Source: Rhodanobacteraceae bacterium
GTDB taxonomy: Bacteria; Pseudomonadota; Gammaproteobacteria; Xanthomonadales; Ahniellaceae
Assembly (NCBI GenBank): GCA_016708465.1
Contig: JADJFT010000004.1
Location: forward strand, 62,001-126,000
Direction of reading: 5' to 3'
DNA length: 64,000 nucleotides
Both the position numbers and the translations under genes were made by a program. This document shows, in pieces, positions 53,643 to 61,062 of this stretch. How positions within the stretch are numbered: position 1 is the stretch's first letter; the number at the start of each line of letters is the position of its first letter. The notes beneath the pieces were generated by a model. That model saw nothing but the letters and a program-made list of their open reading frames with translations. It did not search any database and was not told the DNA's origin.

Positions 53643-54934
53643 AGCGTCGGCTTCAGGTCGGGCAGGTATTGGGCTCGGCGCGCGCCAGGCTTTGCGAACA
53701 ACATTTGTACATCGCCAATCGCACGTTCGATGAAGCCGCCTTCGCAATATGCGAGATACCAGCGCCACATGCGAATGAACCGATCCGAATAGCCGAGTTC
53801 ACGCACCGCGCCGAGCTTCTCGATGAAGCGTTCGTGCCAGACGTGCAAGGTGACGGCATAACTCGGTCCGATGTCTTCGAGTTGGGTGAGCTTGAGATCG
53901 GACACCCGTCCGGCCGCGCCCAGCATCGCTGACACCGACGGAATGAAACTCCCCGGGAAGATGTAGCGCTTGATGAAGTCGACCGATTTCAGCGCTTGCT
54001 GGTAGCGGTGGTCCTCGATAGTGATGGCCTGAATCAGCGCCAACCCGTCCGCCTTCAGCAGCGACGCGCACTTCGCGAAATAGGTATCGAGATACTGATG
54101 CCCGATGGCCTCGATCATCTCGATCGAGACCAACTTGTCGTAGTGTCCGTCAAGATCGCGATAGTCGCTAAGCAACACGGTCACGCGATCCGACAAACCG
54201 GCGTCGGCGATGCGCTGACTGGCGAGCGCGTACTGTTCACGCGAAATCGTGGTGGTAGTGATGCGGCAGCCATAGTTTTTTGCAGCATGCAGCGCGAACC
54301 CACCCCAGCCGGTGCCGATCTCGACGACATGATCGTTCGGCTGCAGATCGAGCTTCTGACAGATGCGGTCCAATTTGCGTGTCGCGGCGACTTCCAAGGA
54401 TTCGTGCGGATCAACGAAGATCGCCGATGAGTACATCAAGTTTTGATCGAGGAACAGGCGAAACAGGTCGTTACCGAGGTCGTAGTGCTCGGCAATATTC
54501 TTGCGGCTGCCGACACGGGTATTGCGACGAAATAGATGCAGAAATTGCATCAACCAGCCGCCGATACGTGCCGCGCCGGTTTCGAGGGTGTCCAGCAACG
54601 CGCGGTTACGGACGAAAATTCGCACCAGCGCGGTGAGGTCGTCGCAGCGCCAGAGTTCATCCATCCATGCCTCTGCCACACCGACTGAACCGTTCATCGC
54701 GAGGCGTCGATAAAACTCGGCTGATACGACATGGATGTCGGCGCGCAGTGGTTCTGTTCCTGCGACCGAGGTACCGCGCTTGAAGGTTTCGCCATCGTCA
54801 TGGATTGTCAGCTCACACTCACGTAGCCCGTCGAGTGAGGCCAGGAAACGGCGACGCAGAAAGCGGGTGAAGCGGGTATGTGCGTCGGGCGCATTTGCGC
54901 TGCTGCGTGCGATGACATCGGAATTGGTGTTCAT
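53639..54934 (-). CDS. Cyclopropane-fatty-acid-phospholipid synthase family methyltransferase
   Basis: A 431-residue CFA-synthase-type enzyme: N-terminal lipid-binding domain (LTIHDDGETFKRGTSVAGTE, MNGSVGVAEAWMDELWRCDD), then HYDLGNDLFRLFLDQNLMYS, SAM motif I VVEIGTGWGGFALHAAKNYG, SIEMIEAIGHQYLDTYFAKC and KRYIFPGSFIPSVSAMLGA. The active-site Glu/His of the IEMIEAIGH stretch are kept. It methylates double bonds of membrane phospholipid acyl chains using SAM. In this DUF1365-linked branch the product may be a methylated or otherwise modified chain rather than a cyclopropane. The start at 54934 overlaps the DUF1365 stop. Confidence 0.92.
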   Translation of the reverse strand: MNTNSDVIARSSANAPDAHTRFTRFLRRRFLASLDGLRECELTIHDDGETFKRGTSVAGTEPLRADIHVVSAEFYRRLAMNGSVGVAEAWMDELWRCDDLTALVRIFVRNRALLDTLETGAARIGGWLMQFLHLFRRNTRVGSRKNIAEHYDLGNDLFRLFLDQNLMYSSAIFVDPHESLEVAATRKLDRICQKLDLQPNDHVVEIGTGWGGFALHAAKNYGCRITTTTISREQYALASQRIADAGLSDRVTVLLSDYRDLDGHYDKLVSIEMIEAIGHQYLDTYFAKCASLLKADGLALIQAITIEDHRYQQALKSVDFIKRYIFPGSFIPSVSAMLGAAGRVSDLKLTQLEDIGPSYAVTLHVWHERFIEKLGAVRELGYSDRFIRMWRWYLAYCEGGFIERAIGDVQMLFAKPGARRAQYLPDLKPTL

Positions 54935-55707
54935 GGGTCGGCCTTTGATTTCTCCGGGTGATCGTATACAGGTGCGCGTTTGCACCAGATGATGAAAGCC
55001 TGCCAATGGATTGCGGCAACCACTTTCAGTGTCATCAGCGGATAGCGCCAAAGCAGTTGATTCAGGGCGGCACGCGACATCGGCTCGCGTTCGAGGACGA
55101 GGGTGGCGTCGAAGTCGCGTGCGGTATCGCGATTCACGTCCATATGCACGCGCAAGTGTGAGCTCGGTACCTGGAAGCGCCAGTCGTATTGACGCGCCAT
55201 CGGCATGAACGGAGAGACATGAAAACGCTTGTCGAAGCGGAAGTGCAGGGCATCGCCATGACGCTCGCCATCCTTCGCCGGCAGCACATAGGCGTGGCGC
55301 TCTTTCCACGGCGTGTTGGTGATCTCGGCAACGATCACATCAAGCGTCTGGCCATCATTTTCAAAGCAGTAATAGAAGCTCACCGGATTGAAACAGTGCC
55401 CGAAATAGCGCGCTTGCGTCAGCAGGCGTATTGGCCCGGATGGGCGGCGACCGATGCGCGCCAAAACCGTGTCGCGGACTGCATCGGCCAGTGGCACCGA
55501 TGCGTCGCCGTGGTAGTCGCTACGGCGGAACTCCGCGAGGTTACGGCGATCGCGTGACCAAAAAAGATTGAGCGCAATGACGTCGTCAATTTCATCGAGG
55601 TCGACATACAGGTAAGCAGTCGTGTACGCGAATGCATGTGCACAGGGGACGTGGCGGCGATGACGCACATTGCCGCGGTAAATTGCGCTGGCAAAGTCGC
55701 GGCTCAT
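54931..55707 (-). CDS. DUF1365 domain protein
   Basis: A 258-residue protein of the DUF1365 family: AIYRGNVRHRRHVPCAHAFA at the N-terminus, RPSGPIRLLTQARYFGHCFN, PVSFYYCFENDGQTLDVIVA, EITNTPWKERHAYVLPA and HVSPFMPMARQYDWRF. It is a soluble or peripheral protein with conserved His/Asn/Tyr clusters suggestive of an enzyme, but no reaction is firmly assigned. It is nearly always encoded between a FAD oxidoreductase and a CFA-type methyltransferase, as here, and overlaps both neighbours by 4 bp. Confidence 0.9.
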   Translation of the reverse strand: MSRDFASAIYRGNVRHRRHVPCAHAFAYTTAYLYVDLDEIDDVIALNLFWSRDRRNLAEFRRSDYHGDASVPLADAVRDTVLARIGRRPSGPIRLLTQARYFGHCFNPVSFYYCFENDGQTLDVIVAEITNTPWKERHAYVLPAKDGERHGDALHFRFDKRFHVSPFMPMARQYDWRFQVPSSHLRVHMDVNRDTARDFDATLVLEREPMSRAALNQLLWRYPLMTLKVVAAIHWQAFIIWCKRAPVYDHPEKSKADP

Positions 55708-56948
55708 GGCCAGCTTACGCCGAGTGCGCGTGCGACATCGACGGCGCTACGCATGCCATCTTCATGGAAGCCCCAACCCCAGTAGGCGCCGGCGTACCAG
55801 GTACGTTGCTGACCGCTTATTTCATGGCGTCGTGCCTGGGCCGCGACCGAAGCGCGCGTGTATATCGGATGCTGGTAACGGAGCCGTTTCAGGATGCGAG
55901 CCGGATCAACGCGATCGCTGCAGTTCAGCGTTACACAAAAGTTCTCCGGTGCGCTGATCTGCTGTAACTGGCTCATGTCATAGGTGACGGTGCAGGCGTT
56001 GCGCTCGTCATCGAGCATCAGGGCATTCCACGCTGCCCACGCCTTGCGTCGTCGCGGTAGCAGACGAACGTCAGTGTGCAACACCGTGTCGTTGTGCTGG
56101 TAGCCGATGGCACCGAGGATCTCGTGCTCGCGCTCGCTGGGATCAACCAACAACGCGAGTGCTTGGTCGCTGTGACAGGCAAATACGATTTGGTCGAATC
56201 GTTCGCTTCCGCCGTCGATGGTCACGCATACCCCCGCCGCGTCACGCTGAACGGATCGCACCGGCGTGCGCGTGCGCAGCGTGAAAGACGCATTCGGCAG
56301 CATCGCGCGGATGTAGCTGCTCGATCCGCCGCGCACTACTCGCCAAGGCTTGCGGTCGCGCGTCACCATCATTTGGTGGTTGGCCATGAATGCGACCAGA
56401 TACTTCGCCGGAAACCTTAGAATCTGCGCACTCGGTGACGACCACAACGCCGATGCCATTGGCAGCAGATGGTCATCGCGGAAGGCAGTGCTGTAGCCAT
56501 TCGCCTCAAGATAGTCGCCGAGGTCGGGGCCAATGTCGGGCAGTTCGAGCAAAGCCGGGGCTTCGCGATAGAACTTGAGAATGCCGTGCACCATCGTCCA
56601 GAAGCGCGGTGACAGCAGGTTGCGGCGCTGGACGAAGAGTCGATCAAGATCAGTGGCGTTGTATTCGAGCCCACTGCGTTCATTGCGCACCGCGAAGCTC
56701 ATCGTGGTCTCCTGCGTATCGACGCCGAGTTCGCCAAGCATGCGGAAAAAATGTGGATAGTGGTCCGGGTTGCAGACGATGAAACCGGTATCAACGTGAT
56801 AGACGGCGCCGTTCAGTTCGATCTCGTGCGTATGCGTATTACCGCCGACGTAGTCGTTGGCCTCGAACAGCGTGACCTCATGCTCGCGCGACAGCAACCA
56901 TGCCGCGCCGATGCCGCTGATGCCGGAGCCAACCACGGCGATTTTCAT
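55704..56948 (-). CDS. FAD-dependent amine-oxidase-like oxidoreductase (COG2907)
   Basis: A 414-residue flavoprotein with the NAD(P)/FAD-binding motif KIAVVGSGISGIGAAWLLSR at the very start (start 56948), EANDYVGGNTHTHEIELNGA, VDTGFIVCNPDHYPHFFRML, and the C-terminal YAGAYWGWGFHEDGMRSAVD flavin contact. The family is related to phytoene desaturases and monoamine oxidases, and is encoded with DUF1365 and CFA-type enzymes. I infer an oxidation or desaturation of the modified acyl chain. A longer in-frame start at 57002 would overlap the desaturase further and has no family support. Confidence 0.9.
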   Translation of the reverse strand: MKIAVVGSGISGIGAAWLLSREHEVTLFEANDYVGGNTHTHEIELNGAVYHVDTGFIVCNPDHYPHFFRMLGELGVDTQETTMSFAVRNERSGLEYNATDLDRLFVQRRNLLSPRFWTMVHGILKFYREAPALLELPDIGPDLGDYLEANGYSTAFRDDHLLPMASALWSSPSAQILRFPAKYLVAFMANHQMMVTRDRKPWRVVRGGSSSYIRAMLPNASFTLRTRTPVRSVQRDAAGVCVTIDGGSERFDQIVFACHSDQALALLVDPSEREHEILGAIGYQHNDTVLHTDVRLLPRRRKAWAAWNALMLDDERNACTVTYDMSQLQQISAPENFCVTLNCSDRVDPARILKRLRYQHPIYTRASVAAQARRHEISGQQRTWYAGAYWGWGFHEDGMRSAVDVARALGVSWP

Positions 56949-57910
56949 CGCGCGTACTTCAGTTGCGGCGGCACTGATTTCAGGTCCCAGACCAGTCGGC
57001 ACCAGCTCATCAGCTTGAGCAGATAGAACGTGAGGTCATATTCCCACCAAAAAAAACCGTTGCGCGCCGCACCTGGAAAATGATGATGATTGTTGTGCCA
57101 GCCCTCGCCGAAAGTGATCAGCGCCAATAGCCAGTTATTGCGGCTGTCGTCGCGCGTGCGATAGCGCCGCGAACCAAAGCGATGGGCGAAGGAATTGATC
57201 GTGACGGTTGCGTGGAATAGCACCACGGTCGATACGAAGAAGCCCCAGATCAGCAGTTGTGCGGCACTGGTGCCGTACTCCGGGTGATGCGTGCCCAGCC
57301 ATCCGCCGAGGAAAAATAACGCCGTCGCAAGTGCGATTGGCACGACTATGTCGAAGCGATCGACGAGACGCAGCTCCGGGAACTTCATCAAATCCGCAAT
57401 CACCGCACGGTCGGTATGGAAACCGGCTTTCGTCAAGAACCAGCCCATGTGGCTGACGAAGAATGAATGGGTGACCGGCGAGTGGACATCCAGTTCAGTG
57501 TCGGAATGGCGGTGATGGTTACGATGATGCGCGGCCCACCACAACGGACCACGTTGCACGCTCGCAGCACCGACCAGCGCGAACAGGAACTGCACCGGGC
57601 GTGAGGTCTTGAAGGTCTTGTGCGAGAAGTAGCGGTGGTAGAAACCGGTGATCGCGAACATGCGCAGCGCGTACAACGCCACTGCGGTCCAGAACGCGAA
57701 CCAAGAGAAGCCGACAAACCACACCCCGGCCAGCGCCGCGACATGCAGACCGATGAACGGAATGACTCGAACCCAGTCGATGCGGTGGCTGTCCGCACTG
57801 GCATCGTTAGCGGCTGTGGTATCAAACCAGCGCGCAAACGCTTTGGCCGCGTCGATGATCCATCGATCGATGCGGCGATGCGAGGAAGCAGCGGGTGTGT
57901 CTCGGCTCAT
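56945..57910 (-). CDS. Membrane fatty-acid desaturase (acyl-CoA/delta-9 type)
   Basis: A 321-residue di-iron membrane desaturase. The three His boxes are intact: HRYFSH, HRNHHRHSD and GWHNNHHHFPGAARN. Four membrane helices are visible (VIPFIGLHVAALAGVWFVGF, FWTAVALYALRMFAITGFY, IALATALFFLGGWL, LLIWGFFVSTVVLFHATVTI). It introduces a cis double bond into a fatty-acyl chain using O2. As first gene of the seven-gene module it probably supplies the unsaturated substrate for the two CFA-type methyltransferases. Its stop overlaps the next start (ATGA). The promoter lies within the 105 bp to rsuA, near a perfect 12-bp hairpin. Confidence 0.92.
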   Translation of the reverse strand: MSRDTPAASSHRRIDRWIIDAAKAFARWFDTTAANDASADSHRIDWVRVIPFIGLHVAALAGVWFVGFSWFAFWTAVALYALRMFAITGFYHRYFSHKTFKTSRPVQFLFALVGAASVQRGPLWWAAHHRNHHRHSDTELDVHSPVTHSFFVSHMGWFLTKAGFHTDRAVIADLMKFPELRLVDRFDIVVPIALATALFFLGGWLGTHHPEYGTSAAQLLIWGFFVSTVVLFHATVTINSFAHRFGSRRYRTRDDSRNNWLLALITFGEGWHNNHHHFPGAARNGFFWWEYDLTFYLLKLMSWCRLVWDLKSVPPQLKYAR

Positions 57911-57938
57911 GTGTATCCGTCGGGCGCAACGGCTCTAC

Positions 57939-57966
57939 AGCCGTCTTCACTGATGTGAAGACGGCT
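57939..57966. terminator. Perfect 12-bp inverted repeat between rsuA and the desaturase gene
   Basis: AGCCGTCTTCAC (57939-57950), TGAT loop, GTGAAGACGGCT (57955-57966). On the plus strand it is followed by ATTTT, but no plus-strand gene ends here; on the minus strand it lies 49 nt after the rsuA stop and 28 nt before the desaturase start. It may terminate rsuA or act as a leader element of the lipid operon. Confidence 0.5.
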
Positions 57967-58015
57967 ATTTTCACGAACTGATGTCAGCGTGGCGTGAGGA
58001 CTCGGTATTTCGCCG

Positions 58016-58714
58016 TCAGCAACCGATGCGGTCGCGATCTGCGCCATCGAGAATACGCCACTGACCGGCTGCAAGCCCTTCGAGCGTTAGGCCACCGAGC
58101 GCTTGCCGATGCAGGGTTTCGACATGATTACCGACCGCCGCGAACATGCGCCGGATCTGGTGGTAGCGGCCTTCGACCAAGGTGATACGCGCAGCCCGCG
58201 CCGACAGTGGTTCGATCAAGGCCGGTGCCAGCGGCGTGGTTTCGGATTCCAGCATCAGCGTGCCACTGCCGAAAATCGCCGCCTCGTCACCGCGTAAATC
58301 GTTCGCGAGTGTCGCCTCATAGACTTTAGGCAGTGCTGATTTCGGTGCAGTGATGCGGTGCAATAGTTGGCCGTCATCGGTCATCAGCAGCAAACCAGAA
58401 GTATCGCGATCGAGCCGACCGACCGATGACAGCGCCGGGTCGCGCAAACGAAAGCGCGGCGGCATCAAGTCGTAGATGACGCGTCCGGGATCCTTGGTCG
58501 AACAGGTATACCCGACCGGTTTATGCAGCATCAGCAATAGCCCGGCGGGTGGATCGAGCGGCTCAGCGTCGATCAGGACCTCGGCGTGCGCGACTTGGTC
58601 GTCTGCGTACAGCACCTCTCCGCCACGATCGGTGATCTGTCCCGCGCGGAACATCCGTTGTACCTCACGGCGGCTGCCGTAGCCGAGGTTAGCGATCAAT
58701 TTGACCAGTTTCAT
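58016..58714 (-). CDS. rsuA: RsuA-type 16S rRNA pseudouridine synthase
   Basis: A 232-residue enzyme of the RsuA/RluB/E/F family. An S4-like RNA-binding lead (KLIANLGYGSRREVQRMFRA), then VGRLDRDTSGLLLMTDDG with the catalytic Asp (in RLDRD), and the C-terminal EGRYHQIRRMFAAVGNHVET. The size and the N-terminal S4 domain favour RsuA (Psi516 of 16S rRNA) over RluE, but the paralogues are hard to separate by eye. It starts 12 bp after rsmC, another 16S rRNA modifier, so the pair form a small ribosome-maturation operon. Confidence 0.85.
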   Translation of the reverse strand: MKLVKLIANLGYGSRREVQRMFRAGQITDRGGEVLYADDQVAHAEVLIDAEPLDPPAGLLLMLHKPVGYTCSTKDPGRVIYDLMPPRFRLRDPALSSVGRLDRDTSGLLLMTDDGQLLHRITAPKSALPKVYEATLANDLRGDEAAIFGSGTLMLESETTPLAPALIEPLSARAARITLVEGRYHQIRRMFAAVGNHVETLHRQALGGLTLEGLAAGQWRILDGADRDRIGC

Positions 58715-58726
58715 ATCTGTCCGAAT

Positions 58727-59764
58727 TCACCAAGAAAGCTGCGCCGCGATGACCTTGAAGCCATCGCGCACGACGACCACGCGAACCTGCGCAAAATGCT
58801 CGCCGAGCACGGCTTCGTAGGGCAGATGGCGATTCGCGACCAGCCACAGTTGACCGCTCGGATTGAGCGCGTTCGCGGCAGCAATGATAAAGCCATGACC
58901 AAGCTCAGGTGCATCGGCGCGGCCATGATGAAATGGCGGATTGCTGATGATCACGTCGTAACGTGAGGGCAGCCCGGTACGCACGTCATGCCAGTGGAAG
59001 CCGACAGTGAGTGGTCGCTGCACGGTCGGTAAATTCAGCCGAGCGACCTCGAGTGCGCGCGCTTCGGCTTCGTAAAGATCGATGGCGTGGATGCCGGGAT
59101 TGCGCGTGACCAATTCGATCGCGAGATAGCCGCCACCGGCGCCGAGATCGGCGGCGCACCCGGCCAGATTCCACGGTAAATGTTCCGCTAGCAGTTGCGA
59201 TGCCGGATCAATCGCGTCGGCACTGAACACGCCGGCGCGCCCGAGCAGGCCGTGGCCGATCGGATACGGGGCATCCAGTTGCATCCAATCGTTTAGAAGC
59301 GCCGCATCGATGTGAGCAGAGTGCGCCGGCACCCGAAACACGCGGCATTTGTGCTTCGACAAGACCGTGGCCGGCCCAGCGAGCCGTTCGAGATCGTCCT
59401 GCAAGGCGCGCGCACCTTGATTGTTCGCTGCTGCGGCGACGACCACGCCATCGTTGGTCGCGCGATGGATCGCCTGCGCGAACAGCGCCCGCGCTTGGTT
59501 GCGACTACGTGGCAAGCGCCCCAGCACCAGCGCGCGGCTTTCGTTTGCACGCGCTGTCTGCGTCAGTCCGCTACGAACAAGCTGAAGCGCATCTGGCTTG
59601 AACGACTGCTCGCAGACCAGCGTCTCGGCATCGAAGCGGCGCAGCACGGTGCCATCAATTGCACGCAGAAACAGCACGCGATCGGCGCGCGGCCAAGCCA
59701 GTTCACCACCGGTGATCGGCAGGAACAGGGCATCGAGCAGGTCGTTGTCGGTCGATGCGTTCAC
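58727..59764 (-). CDS. rsmC: 16S rRNA m2G1207 methyltransferase
   Basis: A 345-residue protein (E. coli RsmC is 343). The N-terminal half is the degenerate methyltransferase-like domain of this family. The catalytic half has AADLGAGGGYLAIELVTRNP (SAM motif I), IDLYEAEARALEVARLNLP, and the target-base motif IISNPPFHHGRADAPELG. It methylates N2 of G1207 in the 30S subunit. First gene of a two-gene operon with rsuA. Divergent from the phytase-like gene across 164 bp. Confidence 0.92.
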   Translation of the reverse strand: MNASTDNDLLDALFLPITGGELAWPRADRVLFLRAIDGTVLRRFDAETLVCEQSFKPDALQLVRSGLTQTARANESRALVLGRLPRSRNQARALFAQAIHRATNDGVVVAAAANNQGARALQDDLERLAGPATVLSKHKCRVFRVPAHSAHIDAALLNDWMQLDAPYPIGHGLLGRAGVFSADAIDPASQLLAEHLPWNLAGCAADLGAGGGYLAIELVTRNPGIHAIDLYEAEARALEVARLNLPTVQRPLTVGFHWHDVRTGLPSRYDVIISNPPFHHGRADAPELGHGFIIAAANALNPSGQLWLVANRHLPYEAVLGEHFAQVRVVVVRDGFKVIAAQLSW

Positions 59765-59928
59765 GAGGTCCAGCGGCCGTCGAATCGGTCGCGCATTCTA
59801 CGTGCTCGCGCTGGTGGCCCTCGGAATCCGCTGGCCGATGATGCGAGATCGTGCGCGCGGCGAGACACCGACAGCGATACAGGCGGCAGTTGCTTCGGTT
59901 ATAACGCGGTCTTACCCGGAGCTTGTTC

Positions 59929-61056
59929 ATGTCGTCTCGTTCTCTGTTGTCGTTGGTCATTGCCCTGTTGCTTTCAGCTTGCGCATCGATGCGTGATGCC
60001 CCGGAACCGGACCAGTATGTCGACGAGGATCCGATGCTGTCGGAATATCCGGTCGCGCACGCGGTCGTACCCGAGGCCTTCGTCAGCGCATCGACGCCAG
60101 ACGACAACATCGACTCACCGGCATCGTGGCGTGCGCCCGACGGCAAGACTTGGGTATTCGCTACCGCGAAGGTCGGCGGTCGGCTCGTGATCTATGATGG
60201 CGACACTGGCAACACCCTGCGTCACTTCGGTAGTGAAGGCGACGGTCCCGGCCAATTCCGGCGTCCGAACGGCATTGCAGTGCATGGTGATCTGCTGTTC
60301 GTGGTCGAGCGCGACAACCACCGTGTGCAGATCTTGTCCTTGCCGACGCTGAAGACGCTCACGACCTTTGGCACCGAACAGCTGACCCAGCCCTATGGTC
60401 TATGGGTGCGCGAACGCGCGCCCGGCGATCTCGACGTCGTCGTCACTGATGCCTACATGGCCGGAAAACGCCCGAACGGATGGGATATTCCGCCACCGTT
60501 GGCCGAACTCGACCATCGCATGCAGCGCTACCACGTCCTCCTGGCCGACGATGTTGTGACCGTCCGCTACGACGGCGCGTTCGGCGATGTCACTGCCGAA
60601 GGCGCGATCCGCATTCCCGAATCGATCCAGGGAGATGTTGCACACGACCGCCTGTTGATCTCGGAAGAGGACACGATGACCGGCACGGCGGTGCGCGAGT
60701 ACGACCTCGCCGGTGCCTATCGTGGTCGCACGATCGGGCTCGGCACCTTCAAGGCGCAGGCCGAGGGTATCGCCTTGTGGCAATGCCCCGATGGCAGTGG
60801 CTACTGGATCACGACCGACCAATTCATGGATCGCAGCGTGTTCCATCTCTACGACCGCGTCTCGCTGACGCATCTCGGCGCCTTTGCCGGCAATACGGTC
60901 GCGAACACCGATGGCGTTTGGCTGAACCAGTCGGCGACGACGCGCTTTCCGAACGGCGTGTTCTACGCCGTCCACGACGATCAAGGCCTCGGTGCATTCG
61001 ACTGGCGCGACATCGCCCAGGCACTGAACCTGCGCAGCGACTGCGCTACCAAATAG
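59929..61056 (+). CDS. Phytase-like beta-propeller lipoprotein
   Basis: A 375-residue lipoprotein. The start is the ATG at 59929, with GGAG upstream; the signal ends in LLLSAC. The propeller repeats read DSPASWRAPDGKTWVFATAK, VGGRLVIYDGDTGNTLRHFG, GQFRRPNGIAV and GDLLFVVERDNHRVQI. They place it near the beta-propeller phytase (3-phytase, COG4247) and NHL-like families; acidic pockets such as ISEEDTMTGT and VVTDAYM could bind Ca2+. Phytate hydrolysis is possible, not proven. Convergent with the downstream large gene (6 bp apart). Confidence 0.75.
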   Translation: MSSRSLLSLVIALLLSACASMRDAPEPDQYVDEDPMLSEYPVAHAVVPEAFVSASTPDDNIDSPASWRAPDGKTWVFATAKVGGRLVIYDGDTGNTLRHFGSEGDGPGQFRRPNGIAVHGDLLFVVERDNHRVQILSLPTLKTLTTFGTEQLTQPYGLWVRERAPGDLDVVVTDAYMAGKRPNGWDIPPPLAELDHRMQRYHVLLADDVVTVRYDGAFGDVTAEGAIRIPESIQGDVAHDRLLISEEDTMTGTAVREYDLAGAYRGRTIGLGTFKAQAEGIALWQCPDGSGYWITTDQFMDRSVFHLYDRVSLTHLGAFAGNTVANTDGVWLNQSATTRFPNGVFYAVHDDQGLGAFDWRDIAQALNLRSDCATK

Positions 61057-61062
61057 CTGCAG

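Noticed and set aside
54935..55309. N-terminal extension of the first CFA-type methyltransferase to 556 residues
   Set aside because: The extension is an out-of-frame reading of the DUF1365 gene; the ATGA overlap at 54934 gives the normal family start.
48797..57910. A single regulon of ten or more genes including tilS, xseB and ispA under lipid-stress control
   Set aside because: The spacing allows read-through, but tilS, xseB and ispA are essential-type housekeeping genes that surely have their own promoters; nothing in the sequence shows co-regulation.
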